Shown here one piece after another: positions 49,657 to 61,795 of a stretch of DNA of 64,000 bases. A program made the position numbers and the translations under genes. Where the stretch lies: assembly GCA_017562135.1 (NCBI GenBank), contig QEYB01000255.1, positions 186,001 to 250,000 of the forward strand, written 5' to 3'. Origin of the DNA: Dipylidium caninum (taxonomy: Eukaryota > Platyhelminthes > Cestoda > Cyclophyllidea > Dipylidiidae). The notes beneath the pieces were generated by a model. The model searched no databases, was not told the DNA's origin, and saw only the letters and a list, made by a program, of their open reading frames with translations. The stretch's first letter is position 1. The number at the start of each line of letters is the position of its first letter.

Positions 49657-51810
49657 TTAACTGCGCTTCTCCTGCCACGCACCAAGTTGGCAGCCGCAAC
49701 CGACTTGGAATACTCCATCATCTTCGAGGAAATGAAAATTCTCGTCACAATTCTTAACATGGATGAATGTTCTCTAGGTAAAATGTTTTGCACATACTAT
49801 ATCACGTTTGGTTTTGGTTTTCTCCCCATTCTTGTGTGCGACGCTACTGTGAAATTCCGTATAATCCTCAGAAATCTGCCTCGATTGAATCGCAGACACC
49901 ATTTTATGCACCTGGACCGACCTAACGGGAGGACTAAGGCAGTCATAAAGATTTTCATCACCGTTCGCAGGTCGACAAATTTTATGGTCCTGAAGACAAA
50001 AACAGACGCAGTCGACATAAGCTACTAATGCAGCATAAGTAAAAGGCGTGGGCTCCTTTTTACCTCTGTCCGAGACAGACTTGGTGGGCCATCTGAACTC
50101 TCATTCTCAGCTTCCGACTGGTAATATTTCTCTAATTTCTTAAAGTCTATTACTTTGGTTGCGCGTTGTGCGACAGTAGGCTGTGCGGGTCTCACAGACC
50201 CACCTCTCTGCGGGTGTTCGTAATCAACGGGAGTGTGATGGAACTCCTCTGACGAATTCACCCTCACGACCTTGTCGACGGCATAGAGCATGTCCATGCG
50301 TTGCCTGCACAACAGGTGTTCCAATTCACATGGTATGAGCATAGCAGTCTGTTCAGCTTTCTTGGGAGTCTTCATGTGCGCAGTGTTCCGATCTGTTAAC
50401 TTGAAGATGCACAGTGTACTGGGATTTTGCCAGTTAGCATAATATTTAGCTGGCTTAAAGAGTCGGTGCAGTGTGCACTAGTAATATCCTTTTTCAAATT
50501 AAGGAAGGAAACTGTAATTCGAATTTGGCAGGGGGAAGTTACTGCTTGGAGGAAGTACCGAAAGTGCATCATAAAATCCCCCGCCGGGGTTCCGTAATGC
50601 ACGTTTCTTATCCCACAGGATTGTTTGGTTGTAAAACAACAAATTATTATGTCTTTTTGGGTGGTAATGACAACTATTGTTAGTAACTATCTATTCATCT
50701 TCTCTTTAATTCTGTCAACAATTTTCTCATTAAATAAATGTCAGTTGTCAACACACCATTCGGTCCATGTATTTTGAGTTTTTGGATTCTATTTGTTTCC
50801 CAAAAGCTGTTCGGCCATTGGAGGATGCGTCTTCCGTAACTGAAGGCATTATCACTTTCATCCTACACTTAGAGAAAATTAAGAGGTTAAAACTCCAATC
50901 ACGCTCCATTTGAACGGATAAGCAGGGTAGAAATCACTTGTGCGGACGATTAGGTGGTTCGGACCGCATTAATGCGGCATGAGGTGCCGTGAGAGGGGAC
51001 AGCGTTGAAGTTCTAAGCTAAGTCTCCTAAAAGCCCCGACTGCAGACCAAAAATATCAAATTCTTGAGAGCCGTTGATTTTTCGTAACTTTTGGAAAACG
51101 TACCGAAAAGCTTGAGAGAATGGGACGAATAAAGTCGGAAATGTTCTTAATATTCGTGATGGTAAGTATGAGTACCCATTAATTCCCTGTGCTACATTTC
51201 TGTGTATTTTTACTTATTTTATTCCGTTATTACCCCTCCAGATAAGCTAAATGTGTTTTAAATCTGGAAGTCTTCTGAGCAAATGTTTGTTCGAGACGTC
51301 ACATCACTTACTGTTGACTATAAGTGACGTTTTTTGGAACTCGAGTAGCACGTAGGTCCTTCTTATTTTGTTGAATGAAATTGCGTCCACATTTCACCTT
51401 ATTTGGTAAGTGTTTGGTCAAACAATCGCTTGGAGGGGCTAATAGAACTGCGGGTCAACTCACAGAGAAAGCAAGATTACCTTCTGCCGAACCGTTTGTT
51501 ACCAGGGGCGAATAGCTTATTGTTCTTGATTTATTCCCACCTAGATTTTCATAGCACTTTAACGGTTCACTATCTATTCGCAAAACCTAGTAGACGCATA
51601 AAATGCGGTAGTCTGAAGCCTTACCCAGCCCATTCCCACCTGCTCAGATTCCTTGCTGTAGACGTCGCATGCCCATGACAAAGATGCCTGGTCGGAGTTC
51701 AGGACTTTTGGTTCCCAATTACATTCGCGAATTTCCGTTTCTTTCTTGTCTACGTCCACCACATCTTCAACGTCTTTTTCAATAGCTGTCAGCACAGCAC
51801 CATCCGACAT
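49657..51810 (-). CDS. Unrecognised four-exon gene, 226-residue product
   Basis: Exons 51810-51640, 50606-50543, 50392-50064 and 49773-49657 join with continuous phase (0, 1, 0) and all have AG acceptors and GT donors. The product starts MSDGAVLTAIEKDVEDVV and has an acidic N-terminus. It continues with KRALRNPGGGFYDALSVLPP, then IPCELEHLLCRQRMDMLYAV, HHTPVDYEHPQRGG and a charged VIDFKKLEKYYQSEAEN segment. It ends with FHFLEDDGVFQVGCG and TAA. No signal peptide, membrane helix or known domain is apparent. The last exon is open in a second frame that continues through the GTAAGA donor at about 49649 into the open frame at 49516, so the C-terminus is ambiguous. Phase continuity over four exons argues that the gene is real even though its function is unknown. 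Confidence 0.6.
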
Positions 51811-53047
51811 AGATGAGGTTGTGCTGGCAGATTCCGAAGGTAATTTTAGTCTTGGAACGGCTGTTTCGTTGGCCTAGACAATTTTGCTACGAAACATCTT
51901 ACTCACGTTTGCATCCATTCTAGAAGTAACCTCACGGAGATCGGCAAGTCTGTCTCCCGAAATTCTCCTAGTACTGAGAAAAAAGTTTACAATCATTTCC
52001 CATCACTTAATTAGGTTAGTCTTTGCTTTCCCGCAACAGCTTCACTGGTGGTTACAAAAAAATTGAGACAAAAGATGTTAGTGAAGTCATACCATTTCGC
52101 TGAGACGGATATACCCATTTATAAGCATTACACCAGCTAAAATACAACAAAAACACCTAAAGGACTACGGAGAATGTATCGGAAGGGAAGAACAAATTAT
52201 ACCCACTTGTCAAGAATGTGGCAGAAGAGATGCTTGTGTGTCGGTCGACTTGGTGACACTGGTAAACACACGCGCTATCACGCATCTACTTGGCCAAATA
52301 ACCAATAAAGATGGTCTGTGCGTCTCACTTGCCCACGAATAAACACAGGTGCCTCAAATCTAATCGAATACACCAAATAATAGGAGTCACCAGCAAACTA
52401 ACACCCACAAACCAGAGAAAAATGGTAAAGCACACGTAAGAAAACATTGTTTTTGCACAGCTGGTCAGCCGAATGGACAAGATAAACTTTCCATCCCTGA
52501 ATCTTCTGATTTAGTGATTTTGAACAAATATAGCCGATATCCGATTGCTAGAACACTCAATTCCCTGTTTGTACAAGATTGAATAGGATGTCTCTAGCAA
52601 ACATTCAATAAACGACCTGGTTCACACCGCGAAGCAATGAACCAAACTCTCCTAACTCTATTAAGCAGGTAAGCATAGACAAAATTCATCTGGAAAGAGC
52701 TCATTCCAGAAATTACCCACCCTGCGAACAGAAAAGTAAAGCAGCTATTGATCCGACCCCAATCTCGATTCTGATCCTAGAAGTCAGTGGAAAACCTGAG
52801 ATTCAAAATCGGAGGTCAAATAATAATATGTTTCAGATCATATAATAGTAAATTGCGGCGTAAAATCACAGGTGAGGCCAAAATTGAAGACTAAATCCCC
52901 AATATCCCGCTTAAAAAACTTGTTAGGATTTCAAACCTTGACCGAGGCAGAACCTCACCCTGATTTTAAGAGCATAGAACATCGGAAAAATGAAATAAAC
53001 GCAACACTCATAGTTATTTTATGAAAATATGTACAGAGTTACAGTTT
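51811..53047. other. Intergenic, nothing recognised
   Basis: AT-rich stretch with short open frames only. It contains the 5' flank of the four-exon gene and the 3' flank of the mL41 gene. No repeat or RNA gene was seen. Confidence 0.45.
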
Positions 53048-53479
53048 TCATAGTTTGGAGATAACTTCTTCCACATTTTTGCCTTCTTCGTAGAGACTTC
53101 GGACTTGGTCCGCATAACGCAGCTCAAAAAGATAATCCACTGTGAGGGGGGGCTCATTAATGACATCTGCCTGCCAAGATACATAAGGCTTCAATTCACA
53201 TTTATCAAGGTCCTTTGGGACGATAAATTCTACTCGCATTTCGGGTATTTCTCGGGCCTCGCCGTTGACGATGCAGGATGAAGGCGGTTCCCTATGCGCA
53301 ATGAGCGAATTCATATCTAACACACCTCGGGATCCAAGGATACCTGGCCCTTCGACGACTTTTACAAACATCGAGCAACCACTTGTAGCTTTGGACGTAC
53401 GGTATTTTTTGTCGAGGCAGGACTGGGGACGTTGAAATTTTCTGCACAGCAGGACGAGCGCAGACGAACGGAGCGCCAT
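53048..53479 (-). CDS. MRPL41: Mitochondrial ribosomal protein mL41
   Basis: Component of the large subunit of the mitochondrial ribosome. Single-exon gene of 143 residues counted from MALRSSALVLLCRKFQRPQS; human mL41 has 137. This start gives a basic, hydroxylated mitochondrial presequence. An upstream in-frame ATG at 53521 would add 14 residues and is less likely. The conserved core is EIPEMRVEFIVPKDLDKCEL followed by KPYVSW and then EPPLTVDYLF. This matches the PEFVVPDL, KLKPYVSY and TPLTAAQLF blocks of vertebrate mL41 in order and spacing. The C-terminus is short and acidic/basic and ends VEEVISKL. Confidence 0.85.
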   Translation of the reverse strand: MALRSSALVLLCRKFQRPQSCLDKKYRTSKATSGCSMFVKVVEGPGILGSRGVLDMNSLIAHREPPSSCIVNGEAREIPEMRVEFIVPKDLDKCELKPYVSWQADVINEPPLTVDYLFELRYADQVRSLYEEGKNVEEVISKL

Positions 53480-53608
53480 TTTATTAGGGGCTGTAGGCCA
53501 ACCGCTCGTATTACGCGGCATTCCTACGAGAGCATTATTTAGCTCTACTAAAAAATGATAATAGGGATTCTTCGCCAGTAAATTGGTATTACTTTTAGCC
53601 TTGTATAA

Positions 53609-54013
53609 TTATGCGATTAGGAGACACACGAGGTTTGTAGGTTGGTTTATTTGCTGTTTTACAATTGTATGCCCACATCCTGCAATCCCCTTAAAATTCC
53701 AGTTAATCAATAATTTATGCGCAAAGACACTAAGTGACATTAAATGACCCCAATAATGTCCAGACCATTGGTGCTTGGACCTACTTAACTTATTCCGAAA
53801 CGGTCCCAGAAGTAAAGTGTTTGACGTAACTTTAACAGCAGACAGAAACAACTCCCCTGTAGGAAGTGTGAATTTAAGTTGAGGAATAGCGAATTTTGAC
53901 CCATGCGAATGGTTATAGGTAGAAAGCCTTTTTATTAGAGGCGAGTTTAAGTAATGGATAATTTCCTTAGAAATATTTACACCTAAGCCGCTTCTGTAAT
54001 TACAAACCTCCAA
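53609..54013 (-). other. Open reading frame of unknown significance upstream of mL41
   Basis: A 134-codon open frame (start MEVCNYRSGLGVNISKEI) begins 534 bp upstream of the mL41 start on the same strand. It is long for an AT-rich stretch. It has no recognisable motif, membrane segment or splice support and may be chance or a fragment of an unrecognised gene. Confidence 0.25.
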
Positions 54014-54165
54014 TATTTATTGGCGTTAGTCCCCCTAAACTTGTGCGATTTGGTAAGCAATGCGACTTAACGAGCTAGCCTCTACATTGCAACAGTTCAA
54101 TGGTATGTCAACTACTTTATTGTTGATGTAAAAAATGACGCATAGCTGAAATGACACCAGAACCC

Positions 54166-54194
54166 GGTTTCGAACCGTATGAACACTATAACCA
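54166..54194 (-). other. Pol III A-box and B-box pair, tRNA-like remnant
   Basis: On the minus strand TGGTTATAGTG (54194-54184) fits the A-box consensus TRGYNNANNNG. Seven bases later, GGTTCGAAACC (54176-54166) is a perfect B-box/T-arm. The spacing is far too short for a folded tRNA, so this is not a functional tRNA gene. It looks like a deleted tRNA copy or the head of a tRNA-derived SINE. Confidence 0.35.
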
Positions 54195-57100
54195 AATCAG
54201 TTTTTCAGTAGAAATTCGCCGTGATGCAATCCAAATCACCTCTTATCTTTTTAATCATAAGGAGAACCTGGCACTATTTAAGGTATCGCTAGGTTGTGTT
54301 GAGTAATTTACACTAATAAAGAATCTTACAAGAGAGTGAGCAAATTTGAGGTATTTGCTGATAGTGTACAAAGAGAACGAGGTGTCCTGAACTGCAGTAC
54401 CTAAAAATGGAATGAGATTCGAGTGTGTCAATAACTTCCATTGACAGTAAATTTAAATAAATCGAGAAGCTTAACATATTTGATGTTGGTTTATTTAATG
54501 TATTCTGATAAATCCGGTAAAATTTCCACTATTTTGCCCTCTGATAATGGAGGAATTAGTCTACCATACAGTGAACAGTAAACTCACATAGCAGTTTTGA
54601 GCGTCACATTGTATATAATTAAATACCGTTTTCTTAATAATGCTCCATTTTGGGGTATATTGTTCATTCAAATTTCTTCTGTCTATTGGAGAAGTAGTTT
54701 GAGAGAATTCGGTTATTATTTTCGGTCTCTGGAAGGAAGGGTCTTGTTAAGGGGAATGGCTGTTATCATGTATGTAAAATTTAGTTTATTAGTTAGATGA
54801 CCTTATCCATTGTGCCAGTTAGTTGACACATATTTCTCATAGCAAATGGAAACCATAGTTTGCACACTGAAACACACATTGCTTTAAAAAGTGGCAGTAG
54901 GTTAATCTGTCCCAAGTTGAAAAAAAGGAGATCACGAGTTTCTCCGCCTCTTAACCATTAATCACACAAAAATTCGTAGTCATACATGTCCGCATGGAAG
55001 GAAAGCCTACTGCGCCATCAGTTTGGCTGAAATATACGGATATTGACTTTGTGAACTTTCATGACTGCCTCGACATCTCTCTGGAGAATTTCCGTTTGAG
55101 CAGCCACAGACCGGTTACACTCTCTCTCCTTACCACCGACCGGGCTGCAGTAAAAAAGGGCATCCATTTTCTTTCTGCCTCTGTCGCTATCAAGAAGCGC
55201 AGATGATAACGAAGATGGTCGTCGATAAAGAGTAGCGGAACCCGCAGGATCGTATTATCCTTCCGCGGTCGCCTTAAGAAGCGGCACGAATGTACACGGA
55301 GATAGTCAAAGTTGACAATCCAATGCCCTCTGATGACTCAAATCTTTTCCGACCTCAACCTTATAAAACGTGTCATTTCGAATAGCAGGTATGATAAATT
55401 AATGAAACTTTTTCATTTCCTTTAGAATCACCTACCAACCGGCCAAGTCTGTGTTTCATGTGCCCAGTTAGTGCCTAACCCTGTTTGTCAAAGTTGCCTT
55501 TAGAGTGCCCATGGCCACTGCAACAAACCACAGGAAACGGTGAAGAATTTCCCCTGGGGCTAATAACGTGATATGTCACCAGGCCCATAGGGGCACCCGA
55601 AAATGCTTAACTGGAGTGGGACCGAAGCAACCAGGTGTACAGTGAATAGCACTGGGTGGCGAAGAACAGGGAGATGTAGAAGAAAATCTCTGCTAAATTT
55701 TGGTCATTGGTTGTTTCTAAGGAAACACACAGCCATCATCCACAATAATGCAAAATGTTTTGGAAAAATTGTAAAATGGCATTAGGGCACCTCTTCGATG
55801 ACGAAATAATTAATTTTCGCCTTAAATTGTGCTGTTACATTCAGGAGGTTGATGGCAGCGAATGACCGCAGGGTGTCAGAAAGGTAGTCCACCCTAGTGG
55901 TAGAATCCACCCCACGTCTTGATGTATTAATGTCAAGCATTCACCCTCCGTCATTCGATAGTTTTGCACTACTTGTCAGCAGGATATATCACAGATGGAA
56001 AAAAACTGCCTGCCGATGCAAATTCCGATGAAACAAATGATGCTGATGGCAGAATGACACTGGCAAGTCGCATGCACAGATGAATCCAAGCCTTTTTCAT
56101 ACCAACACAATGGCCACTGGTCGGGAATAAATCATCTTCCCTGCAGCTCCATGTGATCTGAACATAAAAGCGTCTGAAGTGGACTAGTACAAATTTGCTC
56201 TGTGATGGCAGAAAAGTGTCCCTAACTCGGTTTACGGGCGCAGTAAAAGTTATTAGAGAATGGGGCCTCTGTTCACCGCTCCTATTCTAACCATTCATCC
56301 TCTACTACTAGCAGATGTGGCGATCTTTCTGCGACTTTCTGCAAGATCCTAGCTTATTAGTGATATTCCTTCTGAGGTGCAAGAGAAGTGACTGAAAGGC
56401 CATCATATCGATGAAATATTTTCCCGGAAGCAGGTACGCATGGCCGTGAAATACAGGCCTTCCAGCTTGCTGCTTGTCCGGCGTCCACTTTCGCTCATTG
56501 GAGAGATTCTATTTGCCCATAAAATCATTTCGCTTTGGCCCACCAGTTCCTCGATGAAGCTGACGATTTCAGGGTGAATGGCACAGCTCCTTGGCAGGGG
56601 ATATCTTCCCTTTCGTGACAACAAAAGCAACAGTAAACGATGGGAATATGTGGAGTCTTCGCCGGATGCGGGCAGGTCTCAGGGGGCTGTTTAATTGGGC
56701 CTCCCTGTCACCCACGCACAGGACAGTCACTTCCTGGGGGCGATTTTTTCTCGCAGAAAAAGTATGCCAACTTTTAATTATGTGCCCGTCACAGCTTGAA
56801 CGACTGACAGCTTCACTGGAAACCTAATACAACCAGGTTTTCTTCAGGAACATACGCAAAAATTTAGAGGTAATGAAAAATGGCACTGCAGTAAACGCCA
56901 ATGATAAAAAGTCTGGAAATCTGGGAAAATAAAAGCTATATGTGTCAATTTATGGAAAGCTTAAAACTATATTTACGGTCGGAAGGCGACTATTGAAGGA
57001 AGCCTTGAAGACAGGCTTAATCAAGTTGTGTATTCATATTTGCCATCGCCCTCCCTCTTGGCCTTAGGTTTGTTTAGTGCATTATTTCGAAGGATCAGGT

Positions 57101-60100
57101 TTTGTGACATCTCGAAACTTGCATATTAAACACGCCATCGCATAGATGTTTTGTTGAAACAGCAAATCTTTTTCTACTTGCCTTACCGCTTTAGAAAAAG
57201 TTTTAGTTTCCCTTTATCCGCCAGTATAGGGACTGTTCTCTCTATGTGAAGGTCAAAATAGCTAAAAATTGTCGAAGTCCTTGTGGAACATTCGTGGAAA
57301 CGGCGTCGAGTCGGTGGTTGCAGTCCCCGCCTTCCCGCATGTCCACGTAACTCCCGTCCTCATTAAGTGGCTGTGTGTGACGACTCGACACCACCTCGTT
57401 TCCCGGGAAATGGGTTAGAATTGCGTGAGCCATTGTCCCACCGCGAAAACTTCTGACTGAAATACTTCATCAAGTGACGTAAAGGGGGTTTCCTTGAATT
57501 GGAAGAATAAATACGAAAAGCCCGCAAATTACGTTCGACTCGAAATACTGAGGTTGCGTTTGACACAGATTTAACGAAAATGTTAAGGTGTTTGTCATCT
57601 GTGTTATTAAAGGGGATCAGTCGGGTGAAAGTGCATTTTCATGCAGTGAAATTCAGTCCTTCACTTACGGCGATTAATCGCAACACGCATTGTTTCCCTC
57701 GGGTTGATTCTGTTTTGGCTCTGTTAGTCGGGTAGCTTTCGCATCTCCCTCTGGGAGCAGACAAACCTCTGACAGTCGGTGAGGCGCATTTCTGTCAAGC
57801 CACCATCTTCCCTTGTGAATAATAAGAAATAGAGGGACAAATTTAAAGTATTCGCTGTCTGGTGGCCTCAAAGGTTTTCCTCATTCAATGTACCTCAGTT
57901 GAGGTTGCATTTTGCACAGCGAAAGCGCCATTCAGTTGGCGAAGCTCTCTTCGAAAAGCATGGGGGAACCGTAGGCGGCGAGTCCGGGTCTGCGATACTA
58001 CGATGTCAAAGATTAAAAAACTTAAATTGTTCTCTTTTGTTAGAGGGTTTGCTTTTTCTTCCGAATGCCGATTCTACCGTTCCAGAAGGCGCGAGTGGCA
58101 CTTGCGTTGACAGTTTCTGGCTGGGGCGAACCGCCGGCTCCAAAACAGGCCATTTCGTGTGTGTGTACATAAGTGCAGGTGTCCGTTTGTGTGAGGTATA
58201 GCAAACGGCATGAATTCCTCTTCCACGATCTTTTGGTCACACAGATTTTCGTTACACCACCCCGCGGGGGAGGCGTCACCACTGCCATCCCCGTTGGCAG
58301 GTGAAAAGAGGGTAAGCGAGAAGGAAGGTAGGCAAGAATAAGTGAAGGGAGGAAAATCAGGGAAGAGAGAGTTTGTGCGTTAGCGGAAACTGGGCTACAA
58401 GGAACCAGAAAACGCGTCGTTGGGGGCTCGTAATTCAAGGCGGAGGTGGGGAGAAGGGGGCATTTGGTCTCAGGCAAAACAGTCATCTTTTTCTACCGCA
58501 ATCCCTTCTCTTTTTGTAGGCCACGTACTCTTTAACGGTGATTTATTTCCACCGATTTCAGCTGGTCGTTTTGATGATAAATTATTTACCAGCACACATT
58601 ATTCTCTTCTCAGTCTGCAGCCGCTTTTTGTAGCCACTTAGCGGAGAATGTCCGCCGCATTAAAATGACGGCATCTCACCACCAACTGCAGACCATCAGG
58701 CCAATTCTGAAAGGGGAGAACAGGATAATTCCGCTGGGCTTCTCTTACAAACTCCGTTCCACTTCGTATTCCACTATTTTGATTAAACCTCTCGAGGGAT
58801 TCAATGCGTCGTTGACATGGGACTTTCGCGTAATTCGCCACCACGGAATGTTAATAAAAGCAGCAATAAAGAGTTTATAAGTATTTTTCTAGGTCTTTAA
58901 ATCATTTCCTGAATTCCCCGTGTTGAGGACGAATCGAAGAACAGCGTCCGTTAGGATGGTCGCGGAGTCTGAAGATAACATTTGCGGAGAACAATCTCGA
59001 TGACTTTGGAACGAAATTTAATCACAGTTGTTCAAAGATCCCAAAATGTTGAGGCGAATGCAATTAGTTCTTGGTCAAATAATATTAAATTAACTGGAAC
59101 CACACTAGATTAGGGTAAATAAGGTTGCAGTCTGTTCCACTCCGTCCATACCGCTACACGTCAGCGTCCGACCGACTGAAATTGGTAAGACGTGGTCTTT
59201 CGCAAACGCCCGACATGGGCCGACTCCACACCCTACATTGGTGGGCATCCCCATGTTCCCACGAAAGGCTGCCAAGGGGAAATTCACTGGCCCAATTCCG
59301 CCACCTTCAGACACGAGTTATCACGACACTGGACTGCACACAACCTAAGGTTGATCGCCTCCTCAGTATACGAAGCCCGCGCCTCCACGATGGGTGGTGT
59401 GAGGTGAATTGAAGGCAGATGTTTACTTCATTGCCGTGGCCAACTGAAATCATTGACGGCACCTCAGAGCGTTGTCCTTCCAACGGCAGTGGGCGCTCAC
59501 ACGCCGCACTCATCCCTATTTGTAACTGATGAGGCCAACACGCGAAGAGAGAAGGTCAGTTGACTTTAAGAGCAGGTGAAACCGTCTCTCATCTTCTAAT
59601 TACGCTCCACCTTTCTTATCGGCTTCGTGATGGGAATACTTGCTTTCCCAGGCTCACTTCACGTCCACGTGCCTTAGTCGAGATGAGTGCCTCGGGGTCA
59701 ACGGAGAAGCGAGATGCTGCCTGAAACTGCCGGGAATTGAATAGAATTTTGTTAATTAATGATGCTATCATCAACCCCTCTGCAGAAATTGGTGTCATTA
59801 CGGACGAGAGACAAAAGTGACTTTTGGTGCCGAAGGAAAGAGTAGCCGCACTTGATCTTAACGATTCTCCACGTCCCAAAATGCTCAAGATCTCGCCCCT
59901 GCTACCTGAGAAGTTACCGGCGAAGTCAGTTTCCAAATAGTAGTCCTCGACCAAAAAATAGCACCTTGTTCGTTTTTGCACCAATAACTTTGAAAGAATT
60001 TGGAAATTGTGTCTAAGAATTGTGGGAGATGTATAATTTGGAAGATGTTATTTGGGCCACTTTTAATGACAAATGAGCGGAGGAAGGTGCCTCCAAGACC

Positions 60101-61439
60101 GTCCACAATTGGACTTCACTCGGCATCAAAAAACTCCCCCATATCGAATGTCGACTATTCGCCACTTAAAACGATTAACAATTTCATTGCGGAAAGGAAC
60201 AAATGTTCCGTTACGACATAAGCCTTATTCCTGAGCCTTCATTTAAATTCAGCAAATATTGAGTCGACGTCCTACAACCAGCCTTCAGGTAGAGAGATCC
60301 TGGTGAGTAAAAGTATCTGGAACCTCCCACGCCTCATAGACTGTCTCGTTGTCTGGAAGTTTAATAGAGGTTTAACAGCGTGAAATAAGGCAAATGAGGA
60401 TGGATGACTCTTGAAGTGTTTTGGTATTAGAGATTTCGGAGAAAGAGGACAGTCGTTTATCCATTCAACCCGGAAAGGGAGGTGAAGAAGGGTTGCAGTG
60501 AAGATGGTCCCGCGTCAAATTTTAAGGGTCACATCCCTAATTTGCCTAATTTTTCAGGTGGCTTCTGATAGATGTAAAGCTGAGGAAATTGCTTCATCAC
60601 TCTGAATGAACTGTTGGAAGTTCTTCACACGTGACTAAGCGACAACAGTGACTCGTAATTATTCACTATAGAGAATGGGAGGTCTGGGGGAAGTGGTACA
60701 CCTTGGAGTGATTCATCAGTGCCATCACCAGTTTGAATTCTTTCAAACCATCCGCGGATGGCTAAGGTCGGGACAGCACCGTCCTCAACTCTTGTCTCCC
60801 CACTGCGATGCCCTCCCGCAGTTGAAGAACCTTGACAAAATCAGTAATAAGCACGTGAGTCTAAAGCTAGTAAGCTTCATTCACCTTACGAAGTTTACTG
60901 GAGAAGGCGGAAGGACGTGTAGCACAGGCGGGTGCCGAGGGGGCCCACAACTGCGAATGCTGAGGTTTTAAACGTACAATGGCGGCGTCCAAGTTCTCAC
61001 GAATTGACCCAAGTGATCAGGGCAACTCTTCCGGACGAAATACCAACTGTTCATTTTTTCTTCAGCATTCTACGTCAATTAACTTGCATCAATTGCCACT
61101 TGGCCAAACCAAAGCTCCAGAGGAAATACCGAGTTCACATCTGCGGAGGCATCAACGATTAGCTTTGTGATATATTCACTGTTAAGTTTTGGTAAGCCCA
61201 TCTCCAACTCCATTAGTTAAATGCTTTTAGCCGCTGTTCGGCACCTTTCACACATCGTCAAAACGTTCATAAAATACAAGGCGGGATTATTGCTCTCTCA
61301 GAGCCTGCCTCCCCTGATAAATCACTTCTTGACCACTCAGATCCATATGGACGCAAGCGGACACTGAGGAGGAGTCACATTGGAAGCTGTCACCTGTCCA
61401 ACTTCCTTAAACGATTGGCCCAATTCACACCCGCCGTCT
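54195..61439. other. Long gene-poor interval
   Basis: About 7 kb in which no gene could be supported. All open frames are short and overlap competing frames on the other strand; the longest, on the minus strand at 58040-58486 and 59616-59984, are Pro/Ser/Leu-rich and unconvincing. The right part (57.2-61.4 kb) is more GC-rich and may hold untranslated exons or regulatory sequence for the gene whose first coding exon is at 61697. Confidence 0.4.
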
Positions 61440-61690
61440 ACTGCGTGTGGTCCTCACACCCACGCGCACGCGCACTCGCTGTGCGTTCGTGTCACCCGCG
61501 CCCATTCGCCGCGGCGCGGAACGTGTCGCCGCGAGGCTCCTGCGCGCACGTGTCCGCGCGTCCACGCAGCCTCCACGGACGCGCGCGTCTGCGCGCTGCG
61601 TTAACGCCGCTGACCTGTGTATTATTTGTCCACTAGGAAGTGTAGGGGACACACGTACGCACAAGACAACCCAGACGGACCCCGGACAGG
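61440..61690 (+). promoter_or_regulatory. CpG-rich promoter or 5' UTR block
   Basis: A 250-bp block dense in CG dinucleotides (CGCACGCGCACTCG, GCCGCGGCGCGGAACG, ACGGACGCGCGCGTC) in an otherwise AT-leaning window. It ends a few bases before an ATG at 61697. Its position and composition suggest a transcription start region of the plus-strand gene. The overlapping open frames on both strands here are by-products of the high GC. Confidence 0.5.
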
Positions 61691-61696
61691 GCTGAG

Positions 61697-61795
61697 ATGC
61701 GGCAACAGGAAGAAATGAAGTCTGCCTCAGCTATCGCCACCACCCTCGGGAGTAACGGGAGCTCCGGTACCACTCCACAGTCTGCCTGGAATTCG
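61697..61795 (+). CDS. First coding exon of an unidentified gene
   Basis: The first ATG after the CpG-rich block opens a 33-codon exon (MRQQEEMKSASAIATTLG, then Ser/Gly/Thr-rich SNGSSGTTPQSAWNS). It ends exactly on a codon at a consensus GTGAGT donor. The low-complexity N-terminus resembles the start of many transcription factors and signalling proteins and cannot be assigned. The next exons lie beyond 61800; none was recognised before the window end. Confidence 0.5.

Noticed and set aside
61380..61695. Several overlapping 60-82 codon frames on both strands
   Set aside because: Produced by the CpG-rich composition; Arg/Ala-rich in every frame.
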